A program made the translations under genes and the position numbers. A model generated the notes under the pieces. That model did no database searches, was not told the DNA's origin, and was given only the letters and a program-made list of their open reading frames with translations. 64,000 nucleotides of DNA from Telmatactis stephensoni (lineage: Eukaryota > Cnidaria > Anthozoa > Actiniaria > Isophelliidae). Location: assembly GCA_029948255.1 (NCBI GenBank), contig JALIZF010001641.1, positions 372,001-436,000 of the forward strand, given 5' to 3'. Below, one piece after another: positions 32,805-43,881 of this stretch (positions are counted from its first letter, which is position 1; each line of letters opens with the position of its first letter).

Positions 32805-33007
32805 AATGAGTTTCTTAGGTCGGGCGTCCTTTTTTTCTGTACCAGCAATTCCACTAAACCGTGAGAAACAAGTACTGTAGTCTCATTAATAGTAAACCTA
32901 CCATCAAGTCTGATCAAGTCGGAACTTTTACATATTAAAGAGAAGGATGGGTTCTTTGATGCTTTATGAAGATTCAGCTCTAGTTTTGATGACACAAGGT
33001 CTTTAGC
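32805..33007 (-). pseudogene. Orphan exon-like block, U2 copy, +2 nt
   Basis: Same acceptor and donor as the U1 block but 203 nt instead of 201. The frame is lost within the TTVLV region (ACCGTGAGAAACAAG in place of ACTGACAAACAAG on the plus strand). Confidence 0.45.
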
Positions 33008-33363
33008 CTGAAACTCGAAGGAGAAAGCTTTACATTCGATCTCGGCTCTAGGACTGTCGCGACCACCTGGATTTTGACATCAATTGAAGTTGACACTTTG
33101 CATTTGACATCACGCGCGGAAAGTAGATATTCTAAAAGGAATTCGATTGATTTGAAACTTGATATCAGTGTATGTACTCGCCATAATGTTTCTCTCTTCC
33201 TTTCGAAATATTGGAAGTACACTACATTAGCATTGAATTTGACGCGATATTTCAAACTCACAAAATTAAAAAATTAAAAAATCAATTGTTCATTTATATG
33301 GTGAACAGGTGAATGCAAAAAAATTTATTCAAAAAAAATATTCAATTGTTGATATTTATTTAA

Positions 33364-34204
33364 GGTTGGTGCCTACTATTGTCAGCGCGCACTCCTTTCT
33401 ACGCATGTAAAAACATTGAATATATAGTTCGTCAATAAAGCAACCGTAAAAAGGCCGTTTTACGATTTTTGAAAAAAATAAACTTACAGAATTAAAAGAA
33501 AAAAACAATTTAGCCTCCCCTGTGTTTAAATGAAATTTACAGTTGATGAATAAAACCTGAATTACGTCTGTTTTGACTACCATTTCTAACAGAAACGATC
33601 TGTTTTGGTCGCCATCTTGAAAAGGTCCCACAATGCATTGTAAATCTCTCTACTCTCCAGGATGGCCTAGGGAATTTTTGTTCATTTTCGCGAATTCTGA
33701 TTGGTTTTCGTGCGTTTATCGGGAAACTGAATAACTTTCTAAATCGCACGGATATTTTTGCAAATTGTAAAGTGGAGATTATCCTACAATTCTATCAATA
33801 TTTTAGGAATTAAAAATTGAAACTTGATAACAAAAATTGGACATTTCATTTGGCAGTCATGAACCAAAACAGGCCTAAAACTAGTAAAAAGGTATTGAAA
33901 AAAATTGTTATTCCTTGTTTTCATATTTCATATGGAATTGACGAATGAGAGAATTGTGTTGTAAACGTTTTTAATTATTAAAAATTAAACGTTTGACATT
34001 TTTTTTGTAAATATGAAGCATTTATAATTTTTTCTTTGGGCCTCTATAAGCAGATTTTGCAACATTTGATGACGTGTAACTCATTAAAATGCACCGTGAC
34101 CCCCAATTTTTCTTTTCTTGAATTCTAGCTGCCTATGATGGGTTCTTTGATACCGACATGGTTTTAGGCCAAAAAAAATACTTTGGCATTAGTAGGCACC
34201 AACC
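33364..34204. mobile_element. TTAA-flanked element GGTTGGTGCC, 841 bp, U2
   Basis: Same insertion and same site as 23,053-23,908, so it predates the separation of this part of U1 and U2. The sequence is close to identical by eye apart from small indels. Confidence 0.85.
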
Positions 34205-34391
34205 TTAATAAGAGGATATTTCTTTCAATATCGAGCAATATTTGCAAAAAGTGCCAAAAACTAGCCAAGAACTGAGCTTCCAATTTTCCATGTTCCTCAC
34301 ACAGAATTTTTGTTTTAGTATAACTCAGAAAATTTTTAACCAAAAGAAAATCAACTAGTCATCTAAGGGAGAAATTAATGTAATATCTGAT

Positions 34392-34581
34392 ATAGCCTCC
34401 TCCGCAGGCAACCTTTTGGGCTTCCTGTGCGAAATTTTGAGAAGAAAAAAGACTGGGGACGAAAAGAGGGAGGGAAAAAAGAAGAAGGGGTCGCCTTTTC
34501 TCGCCTGGTGTCCAGGCCACTACGTGTCTTTAACACAGGAGGCCCAGCGAAAAAGCGAACAAGTGTCTGCGGAGGAGGCTA
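34392..34581. mobile_element. 190-bp MITE with TATCTGAT duplication, U2
   Basis: Same as 24,096-24,285. The 139-codon ORF at 34,416-34,835 overlaps it and is conserved with U1 only because the DNA is recently duplicated. Confidence 0.75.
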
Positions 34582-35149
34582 TATCTGATAAAGATATGTT
34601 GGATTTTCATGTTTTACTGTTAGCCAATGAGACGGATGGATTAAGGATGCTTGGAACATATTTCGTTACTAAGCAACGTGGTTGCTATGTTGGCTGTAAA
34701 AGCGAGTACCAGAGCGCATTGACGTCTTTGATTTTACGATTTTTTGAGAAAATGCACGTTTGGAATGCTCCCGTTTCTTGGGTCTTAAAGGTTTGCATTT
34801 CTATCGAGAGAGCGGGAAATATAATTTTTCATTAGCTTGAAATTAATTCAACAAAATATGCTACAAATTTCTGAAATTATCAGTCGGCCTAAGCTAAGCA
34901 AAATGATGGGTCAGATCAAAACATTGTAAGTGAAAGTCTTAATACCAAATATAAGCATATTGAAGCTGTTCATTATGCTACAGCCGAACTATAAAGTATC
35001 GAGCATCTGAAATCGCCAGTGCGCATGCGCAAACAGCTGGTTTTCATTTTAAACTTTAAGGAGTTTGCAGCTAATATAATTATTTTTATCATGAAATGTT
35101 TTATGTATTATGCTCCACAAAATTACGTATGGGTTTTCTATAAAAGAAA

Positions 35150-35405
35150 AAATGTTTTTACAACACTTGATACTAATCTCGCGATCTGATTGGTTGATTA
35201 GAGTGTTTCAATAAGAGGACAGACACACTGCTGACGCGTTTCAGCGCTCGCTCGCTCGTTCTGCTGCCCCATTTGAAAAGGATTGAAAGAAAAAGGATCG
35301 AAAGGATCGCTGCGCTCGTGCTTCCACTTGAGTTTTGAACATTTTATGACGTCAAGAGTGTGTCAATAAGAGGACAGACAACTCAAAACCATCTTCAATT
35401 TGTTA
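35150..35405. mobile_element. Short element, about 260 bp, U2 only
   Basis: U1 lacks it (GGGTTTTCTAGAAAAG runs on toward GACGAAAAAAGAGCTC). Its left end, TTTTTACAACACTTGATACT with CGCGATCTGATTGG, and its right end, ATCTTCAATTTGTTAA, match the two ends of the 2.06 kb insertion at 39,876-41,938 in inverted orientation. It is probably a deletion derivative. The middle carries GCGCTCGCTCGCTCG and the repeated AATAAGAGGACAGACA. Confidence 0.65.
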
Positions 35406-35889
35406 ACTTTACGAAAAGAAAAAAGAGCTCTAAAAATCTATCAGTCAACGAAATGAAAAACACATATGTCACTTTGTGCACCTTGAATAAAGAATAAAGC
35501 CATACTATGTAAGAATTGAATCAAAATGTTTTGAAACGATAAAAATTATAGAAATTTTCTGTTCCGATGACGTCATTTTATTAGTGGACTCAGGAGCCAT
35601 TTCGGTCTCAGCTTCTAGGCTCAATGATTTTGAAAGGGTCAACGTTTGTTCAAATAGCTATATACACCTCCCCTTTCAAAATAGTTGCTAAGAGGATGCA
35701 GATGAAAGCAGCTAAAAATCAATCAAATAGAAAGATGAAAGATCAATTCAACATGTGCAACAGTGTATTTTATTAATTATTATTCCTGTTATTATGGAAG
35801 GCTTTATTGCTTTTCCTCAATTAATAAGGCTTATAACAATTTCGGGCTTTAAGACTTAGGCAATGCTGTCACATCAATCATCATCATCG

Positions 35890-35921
<32 letters not shown>

Positions 35922-35930
35922 TTTGTAATA

Positions 35931-36502
35931 GAGTGATTTTCATCGGACTGTGAAATTAGTGTATAGCAGTCAAAATTCAACAAAAGGAAACAATGGAATT
36001 GGGATCTACTAATGTGTATTAGAGTGATTTCATCGGACTGTGAAACAATTACTAATAGTCAGTGTTTAATAGTGTCTAATAGTTGTATTGCAACAAAAGA
36101 AAACAATGGATGCAGAGTCTATTAGTGTCTATTAGCTTAGTAACTATTTCACAGTCCGGTGAAAATCACTCTAGCTTAATAAGAGTGATTGCACTTAACC
36201 CGTGAAATTGTACTAGCTAAACAATGCATAATAGCACTATTAAATAATGGAAAACAAAGGATTTTGTGCTATTTAGTACTATTTAGGTTTTGTACTTTTT
36301 CACGGGTTTAGTGCGATCACTCTAACTATTTTACAGTCCGATGAAAATCACTATATTAGAGTGATGGCACTTAGAGTGATTTTCATCGGACTGTGAAACA
36401 ATAACTAATAGTCAGTGCATAATAGTCTAATCAAAACAAAAGAACACAATAGAAAAAGTGTCTACTAATGTCTATTAGACTAATGTCTATTTCACGGATT
36501 AA
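35931..36502. repeat. Cluster of nested TA-flanked GAGTGATT MITEs
   Basis: Ends GAGTGATTTTCATCGGACTG / CAGTCCGATGAAAATCACTC (35,931-36,171 and from 36,374) and GAGTGATTGCACTTAACC / GTGCGATCACTC (36,183-36,322) are interleaved. Interiors are variations on ACTAATAGTGTCTATTAG. Confidence 0.7.
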
Positions 36503-37796
36503 GGTGGCCCGTACCTATTGATTTGTCTTTTAGGCATGAATTTCAATCGCGTCTTTTTGCATCAAAACCTTGTCCGATTTCTTAAAAATTTGCAGCCATG
36601 TCTAAAAGCCTTGAAATTTGTACCGGTAATGATTTTTCTGCGAATTAGATCAAATAATTCGAGATATCAGACAATTTTTAAAAATGGCTTCATGAGAAAA
36701 ATTGGTCATAAATCCAAAATTCCAAGGTGAATTTTTTTCCTATTTCGTTAATCAAATAGAAAGGCATAGAGGACTACATACACCATGCCGGTATCGCACA
36801 AATTTAATCCTTAGAAGTTGCGATACAAATTTGCGCTGCCAGTTACGACGCAAAATTATGTAGTCAAAACTACCGCCAAAATCTCAACAAAATTTCAAAA
36901 ACAGCGAGAACCAAGACAAATGCCTATTGTAACTCGTGAACAAAATATGGAGACATGAGAAGCTAAACGCCAATGTTATCCTTAAGCAAACTTGGAGAGT
37001 AATTTTTGTGACCACTAAGTGAACGTTGTATTCCTTCGACTTCTACAAATTCTGTCGAATTGTTTCCTGAAATTTACTAGGTATGGGATAGAACAAGATG
37101 TTAACATACCTGCTGCCAAGTGTCGTTGTCTTTGCTGCACTAGGTATAATTCAGTAAGCTTCAAAAGTTAGCAACTACATCGAGTCGACGTTTGAGCTGC
37201 CAAGGTAAAACCCTCATGGCTTGTTAATTTATTCAAAACAACACCTTACTATCTGTTGCAAAATTCCACACGGGATTTAGACTCAGAAGCAATTGTATTC
37301 AGAGAACTGCTGTCTTTATTCCCAAAAGTCGAGGATCCCGTGCGGAATGTTTCTAAGGATTAAATTGGTGCGATACATGGTGTATGTAGTCCTCTATGCC
37401 TTTCTATTTGATTAACGAAATAGCAAAATTCACCTTGGAATTTTGGATTTATGACCAATTTTTCTCATAAAGCCATTTTTAAAAATCGTCTGATATCTCA
37501 TATACTACAACTACCAGAAGGCTTTGCCCACTTTCTTTTGTAAAACAATTAGTGCCAATTGTTCTACTATTCTCAAAAGGAAATAAAAATCTGAAGAAGA
37601 AAGAAAATTCGTAGAGCATTCTGGTAGTTGTAGTAAAATGACGCCATCGTGCAAATGGCCTATTATTCGATCTAATTCGCAGAAAAATCATTACCGTTAC
37701 AAATTTCAAGGCTTGTAGACAAATGGCTGCAAAAAAATGCAAAAAGACGCGATTGAAATTCATGCCCAAAAATCAAATCAATAGGTACGGGCCACC
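36503..37796. mobile_element. TTAA-flanked element with long terminal inverted repeats, 1,294 bp
   Basis: TTAA|GGTGGCCCGTACCTATTG and its inverted copy CAATAGGTACGGGCCACC|TTAA. Inverted arms extend about 300 bp each (36,503-36,830 and 37,360-37,796). A further 130-160 bp element with ends TACTACAACTACCAGAA / TTCTGGTAGTTGTAGTA (about 37,503-37,637) sits inside the right arm only. The host is one of the GAGTGATT MITEs. Confidence 0.8.
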
Positions 37797-37816
37797 TTAA
37801 GTGCCATTACTCTATA

Positions 37817-38103
37817 GAGTACAAACACTAGAGTGATTTTTATCAGACTGTGAAATAGCTCCTAAGCTAATACACACTAGTAGACCCTAATTCCATTGTT
37901 TCCTTTTGTCGAATTTCAACTACTACGCACTAATAGCTAGTATTTATTTCGAAGTCCGATGAAAATCACTCTAAAAGTGTGCAACATAAATAGTACTAAA
38001 TAGTGATAAGGTATGCTAATTCTATTGTTTTCTATTGTTTAATTAGTGATATTAAGTACTGAACAGTGCAAATAGGTGTTGCACGCCTAAAGTGTTTGTA
38101 CTC
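37817..38103. mobile_element. TA-flanked GAGTACAAACACT MITE containing another MITE
   Basis: GAGTACAAACACT at the left and AGTGTTTGTACTC at the right, TA outside. At an internal TA it is interrupted by a GAGTGATT MITE at 37,831-37,971. Confidence 0.7.
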
Positions 38104-38444
38104 TAATAGTGAAATATTAATCATTGATAATAAACTAGTAATAATCATTATTATTATTATTATTATAACTATTAGTGTACAAATCAACTTTTTAACAATT
38201 CTAACAGGGCTTTACAATGGTGGTCGTAACTAGAGCCAGAGACTGCAGAGGGGAAGGGGCTGGTAGTGCTATAGCCCTACCACTTTTTCCCTTTTCCCAT
38301 ACTTAAGTCTCTTATATTTTCCAATCTTAGCCTTACCACTTTTTCCCATACTAATCTCTTATATAACCCACCACTTTTTAGAGTGCTCTGTGGTCCCTGA
38401 GAGCTGGTCGCTTATATGAGAATGATCTCAAGGAGGACATTGAC

Positions 38445-38708
38445 GAACGCGAGGACGACAACCACCGGAAGTAATTTTTTCGGCTTTGGCGCTACTGCAC
38501 ATGTACACCTCGTCGTCCACATGCTGTTCAGAACGTGAAAACGCCGTGTTTGCCGTCTTTGAGACAACGTAAGTACTTGTCGTTGATGTTTTACCCTGAG
38601 AATTGGTTCTAAGGAGAAATACCCATTTAACATTTCTTTTTTTCCCGTCGTGGACGACGTTCTCGACCCAGACCTCTTGCAGTTTTCCTTGTCGTCGTCC
38701 TCGCGTTC
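38445..38708. mobile_element. GAACGCGAGGACGACR MITE, U3 copy
   Basis: Third copy of the element at 16,826 and 25,592. Confidence 0.75.
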
Positions 38709-38712
38709 CTTA

Positions 38713-38857
38713 GAGTAGATTTCGTGCGACTGTGTAAACGGCACCACACGGTCATGGCACGGTTACGGCAGGAATTTCGAATGTTTTTATAGAGATCACG
38801 GCACTGACACGGTTACGGCACGGCGCGGTCCGTTTCACACTCATACGAAATCTGCTC
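38713..38857. mobile_element. TA-flanked GAGTAGATTTCG MITE, U3
   Basis: Same insertion as 25,860-26,004 in U2, absent from U1. Confidence 0.8.
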
Positions 38858-38930
38858 TATTACACAAACTGCCTCATTCAGCCTTGTTTCTAACAAAATG
38901 TCAGATTCAGATCTCCGACGATCATTTTAA

Positions 38931-39727
38931 GGACGGAGCCCTCTAATGTGAAAGTAATTATTTTCTCTAAAATCTATATGGGTGTGAAAGAACCCATTGT
39001 AGGCTGTTAGAATCCAATAAAAAAATTGGGGATCACCACGCATTTTAATGAGTTAAACGTCATCAAATGTTGCGGAAAATGCATTTTTGACGACCCAAAG
39101 AAGAAAAATTTAAAATCCTTTATACTTCCAATAAGTTTCAAACTTTTTTTTCTAAAACACTCTAAGCATAATTCTCTGATAGGGCAATACCATAAAACCG
39201 CGAAAACAAAGAAAATAGTGTTTTTTTTTTTAATATTTACTTAGTTTTAGGATGTTCTAGTCTATGATTGCTAAATATAATATGTGATATTTTTTATCAT
39301 TCTTCAATTATAAATTTATAAAAAGCTTATATAATTCTAGATTTTTCTTTGGTTTATAATTTACAAAAGGAAAAAAGAGGGGTATCCAGGCGATTTAAGA
39401 AGTTATTTACCGATAAACGCACGAAATACGATGAAATCCCTAGCCCTCCATACAGAGTATAGACAGATTTTACAAGGGAATTATGGGACATTTCCAAGAT
39501 GGCGGCCAATCAAATCTAGTCCTTGTGATCAAAACAGTGGTTTTTAAGCGAGTTTTATTCATCAGTACTGAATTTAATTCTACTACAGGAACAGTCAAAT
39601 GTTTTTTCTACAAGCAAGTAAGTTTTATTTATCCAAATATCGCAAAACTGCTTTGTTTTTACGATGTTTTTACTACGAAGGGCCATGCGCAGAACGCAGT
39701 GCGCGCTGACAATAGTGGGCTCCGTCC
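38931..39727. mobile_element. TTAA-flanked element GGACGGAGCC, 797 bp, U3 only
   Basis: TTAA|GGACGGAGCCC at the left and GGGCTCCGTCC|TTAA at the right. U1 and U2 keep the empty site (CAGTGATTTTAAAATCTATC). It is a relative of the 856-bp GGTTGGTGCC element in the other orientation: its right end, read inverted, gives ACTATTGTCAGCGCGCACT, as at 23,067. Confidence 0.8.
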
Positions 39728-39875
39728 TTAAAGTCAATCAAAATATTTCAACCAGTATTGCATGGATCAAAGCGCGCGTAAGATTCTATGACGTCACCTA
39801 AGTGTTTATACCATATCATATAACATATAACTGGTAAATTACACGCACTCTGATTGGTCGAGAACCGTGTGCAAT

Positions 39876-41938
39876 TTAACAAATTGAAGATAGTTTTCCA
39901 TTGTCAGGACTCTTATTAATCATGGATGACGTCAAAAAATGTTCAAAACTAAAGTGGAACCACGAGCGCAGCGAGTGGTTTCACTGCTAAGTTTTGGACA
40001 TTTTTTGACGTCATCCATGATTAATAAGAGTCCTGACCAGAGGAGGGTGGTCAACTGGCACATGACAAAAATAAGCCAATCATAGCGCGTAAAATTTTGT
40101 AAACATGATTAGCCGGAAGTCAACAAAATCGACGGGTAAGCTTTCAGAAAATGCATGTTTATTTCCTTTTCTTCTTATACAAATACTGTTTCTGTCGGGA
40201 AATCATCTCAATATGCATACATGGTACTGGTGTAAAAATCTTACAGCATATGATAAACGTTAGCCGCGAAAAATTAAAGATTTGCACAATTTCCCAATGA
40301 CGTAAATCATCGTCAAGCCAAAAAGGGAGACCCGAAATAATGTATTTTTCTCAATTATTATTGTGTGTGGATTCACTGTAACATCTGAAATCGTTAGAAA
40401 AATGTCTGTTCTATTTAAAAAGTGAACCCCACATAACCCCACATCTTATCGTTTCGGAGATATTTTCAGTTTTGTACGACAAGAGAACAAGGAAAACAGA
40501 TCGATAATGGCGTCAATGACAACACATATGCAGTGAGACAGAAAGGCACTGAAAATAAAATTTGTATGTTACATTGTTGTTTTAGGTTTTAAAGTGTAAC
40601 GTGGAATTGAGGGAAAGTGATCATAACCTTCAATGGGGTTTCACGGACTGCACCCACGACTTAAAACCCAAAAGACATTTGGGAAAAACAAGAAAGGATT
40701 ATTACGAAATAAATCTTTTATATACGGAAACTTCCACTCACAAAGTTGTACGAAAACAAGTGTGAAAAGAAAGTCAAAACAACATTTTTCGTTGTTACTG
40801 AAATTGCTGCAAATAAAACTTGTTTACTGTGCTTTTAACTTCTTTTTAGCATTAGCGTTTTGTTTTTTGAAATTTTCTCTTCTCCAGTTTTTCTCTCTCT
40901 AGTTTTTCCTCTGAGAATTTACGAACCATTCGATTTCAGTGCTTTTTATTTTCCATGCAATATGAATTTATCTTGCTGTTCAAAATTACAAAGAAGCTCT
41001 TAACTGTCATATTTGAGGATTTTGATCTATAGGTACGATCAGAGAAAGTGTTGTCGTGGTCTTGCACAACAAGCTACTGAACGTGTGGTGCTTCGTAGCT
41101 TTGCGAAAAGGCTGAAGCTAAAACTCAAAAATCAAATATAATCATGCATGTAGAAGCGTATACAAAACGAGAACAGGCTATATTCACAGCATTTTCAATG
41201 GAGATGAAAAATGTTGTTTTGAATATTAACTTACCGGCTTGCCTGCATGTTTTCATTTTCCCGCTCTTTTCGCTTGATCGCATGCACAACTTTGTAAGTG
41301 AACGTGATGTTTTTTCCAAAACTCTTCAGTAATTTTACTGGAAAATCCGCCAAAGGTCTTCACAGATTAGATTACTAGTTTGTTTTCCATTGAAAATCAA
41401 CATGATAACGATTTGGGCATAATATGGTTTGGTTCTTGGCTTTTCTTTTATTAAATTCTCCTTGTCTTTGACCAAACTAACTGATTTGATCTCAAATGTT
41501 CTCTGACACAGTCTTGACAGTCTTCACATGTATTTCTTCATGTTATTCTCACAAAAGCAGATTTTTTTTACATAAACATAAGTTGTTCATACTTTTCATG
41601 CTGTCTACTAACACCAAACGAAGACAGTTTCGCAAATATTTTGAAGCACGGAGATCCTCACAGTTCGACGGTCAGAGAAGAAGGAAAAAGCAAAATCGAC
41701 CATCATGCTTTGCGCGCGTTGACCAACCTCCTCTGAGTCCTGACAATGGAAAACTATCTTCAATTTGTTTTTTACAACATTATCTTAGATCTTTTCCGTC
41801 CAAATCTGTTTGAAAAACTGTCCCAAACGTTTTTCTGTAAGGACGAGCGTGACATGTTGGCGTCAGCTATTGTCAGTACTCTTATTAACAATGGCTCTCG
41901 GCCAATCAGATTGCAAGATTTTAGTCAAATGTTGTAAA
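39876..41938. mobile_element. 2.06 kb insertion with internal foldback, U3 only
   Basis: U1 reads CGTGTGCAATTACAGTACAC through this site. Repeat CAAATTGAAGATAGTTTTCC (39,880-39,912) recurs inverted at 41,737-41,769. Next to the left repeat is a hairpin (39,903-39,941 with about 39,996-40,037; loop GAGCGCAGCGAGTGG). A third inverted pair, AGAGGAGGGTGGTCAAC / GTTGACCAACCTCCTCT, bounds the core. The two ORFs of 89 and 105 codons inside show nothing I recognise. A 260-bp relative is at 35,150. Confidence 0.65.
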
Positions 41939-42262
41939 ATACAGTACACACGCACAAAATGACGTCACAGAATTGCGCGTGCTCCGATTAGTTGAAGAAT
42001 CACTACTTTCACTATACCCATATTGCCTTTGGTTTTACGAGGTTGTAATTGTTATTCAAATTAAACAAAATGGCGTCAATGACGACGCAGCTAATAAATC
42101 TTATAAAGATGTCTACAAATTAGCAAAACCAAAGTTCAAAAGAAGTCTAAAATGTAAATGCTTTGTTTATAATGGAAGAGCACTTAGCTATCCAGCTAGT
42201 TTCCAGGCACTCCACTGGAATAATCACAACTAAATAATCGATGTATATAAATGAAACGTAAA

Positions 42263-43318
42263 GTGTTTTATTATATGTATCATGAGAATTTCATTGAATA
42301 AAGCCAGTGTGTTGAAATCTATACGCTATATTTTCACATGTGAAAAACAGCGATATGTCCAATCAGCGTCGCGTATAGCACTTTTCACATGTGAGAAGTA
42401 TAACCAATCAAAATATCGCAAAGAGCTAATCAGCCAATGAGAGGCAGATTTTAGTTGATGTTTAGCACTTAAATGGCTTCCGAAAACTAGTCTGACAAAT
42501 GGCGGAAGCATCTTCTAGATTTATTTCTGTTGATTCTTTTGTAGAAGAATTCATAAGTCGTCAACAAAACAAAAGCACTCTCAGCAAAACGCAAAGAGAT
42601 ATTACATTGCTGGAAACGTTTTTGAGTTCAAAGAACGAACGAAAGAATATAGAAGAGATTGAGCCAAAATCACTTGACAACTACGACCAACTACATCGCT
42701 AACTTTCTCCTTCAAGTAAGAAAGAAACCTCGCCGTCACTTTTTCATTGAATATGATAGCGAATGACTTTCAGTTTGAAAACTGTTTGAACGAAAAAAAC
42801 TGCAGAATTAATAATTGTTAGGCTTTTTGTACGTATTTTTAAGTACGAACCGACTTTCATTTGACTTTGAGGTCGGTCATCGATTGATTTGAAATTAGCC
42901 TTGCAGTCTTTGAAAGTGTACTTTTTAATTTATATTGCTTTTTGTACAAATTCTCATGGCACATATAATAAAGAGATAACTTCATAGAAAGTTATTATAT
43001 AATTGGCTTTTCGTCCTTAATTTTAATTACCAAGCGAATTTTAAGCTTAATACTGAGTTATTTTTGTTTGCCGTTTACTTGTTTTTTTAAAATGAGTTTT
43101 GAAGCCTTTCTAAGTTTTCTTTTATTGCTTTATTCAATGAAATTCTCATGATACATATAATAAACATATTACTTCATAGAAAGTGCCTTGTACAGGTTTA
43201 TACTCACTCGTTGTTTGTGTAAAACACTCACTCGCTCGATCCTCGCTCGTTCGTGTTTTGACACAAACAACTCGTGAGTATAAACCTGTACGCGGCACTT
43301 TCTATGAAGTAATCTCTA
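42263..43318 (+). mobile_element. Hairpin-tailed TIR element with recombinase-like remnant (U3)
   Basis: About 1.05 kb inserted into a SINE. The 35-bp terminal repeats are perfect: 42,269-42,303 (TATTATATGTATCATGAGAA...) and 43,128-43,162 inverted. Outside the right repeat is a hairpin: about 43,170-43,215 (ACTTCATAGAAAGTGCC...TATACTCACTCG) pairs with about 43,262-43,311. Inside are CCAATCAGCGTCGCG, a CCAAT close to the ATG, and the remnant ORF at 42,499. The same order occurs in the element at 29,013. Confidence 0.78.
42499..42702 (+). pseudogene. N-terminal fragment of a tyrosine-recombinase-like ORF
   Basis: ATG 42,499 in CAAATGGCGGAAGC. The 67-residue product includes SVDSFVEEFISRQQNKST, LSKTQRDITLLETFLSSKNE and IEEIEPKSLDNY. 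This pattern (a helix, NKSTLSKTQRD, then LDNY) resembles the N-terminal core-binding region of Crypton/DUF3504-type tyrosine recombinases, from memory. Just past LDNY another frame reads YIANFLLQVRKK, the expected continuation, so there is a small frame break, and nothing catalytic follows. A deletion derivative of a larger autonomous element is the likely explanation. Confidence 0.5.
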
Positions 43319-43881
43319 TTAAGAAACCCAGCTGGCAAGAAGGCAAACCAGTTGGCTATATACAAGCATGGTGGAGAAAATGAATTTGAAAATGGCGAAC
43401 CCGGAACAAATACAGTCTCGGCTAGTGGACTCGAACTCGGGGTCACCGGATTCTGAGACCGACACTCTGACCACTCGACCATGCTGCCTCCTTAAAATCC
43501 CCTTATACTGATTTTGGGCGAAAGGTCTTATGAATATGCCAAAGCATAGAAAATCATATAAAACAATTAGTTCCCAACATTCCGTATATAACTGTGATCC
43601 AATAGATGCACAGAAGAAGTCAAAATGTGATGAGAACAACACCCACACCACACGATGTTGTCTCGTGGCGTACTTTTTAGTTGTCACCACATTTTAATGA
43701 CACTTTAATTGTTAAATCAAACTAGGCTGTCGACAAATTAGAGCGCGCAAATTGTTGTATGAATATTTATAGAGTCTTGTTGGATAATCTGGCCGTGCAC
43801 AGCAGGCGCGTAAATTTTCAATAAATATGGTAAGTTTACAATAGTTTAATAATTACCGTTTAGATGCATGCATGTGCATTT

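Larger units (their letters stand above)
42150..43492 (-). mobile_element. tRNA-derived SINE, U3, split by a later insertion
   Basis: Tail half 42,150-42,262 and head half about 43,320-43,492 (GGCAGCATGGTCGAGTGGTC at its 5' end on the minus strand). The junction in U1 and U2 (AAAGTGTTTAAGAAACCC) is interrupted at 42,263-43,318. Confidence 0.72.

Noticed and set aside
35240..35265. GCTC repeats resembling a parvovirus-type Rep-binding site in a hairpin
   Set aside because: No viral ORF is nearby, and similar CTCG-rich loops occur in the other hairpin insertions, so a cellular transposon family explains it better.
40633..41813. 89- and 105-codon ORFs in the 2.06 kb U3 insertion
   Set aside because: No transposase, recombinase or host-protein motif could be seen; kept only as unassigned sequence within the element.
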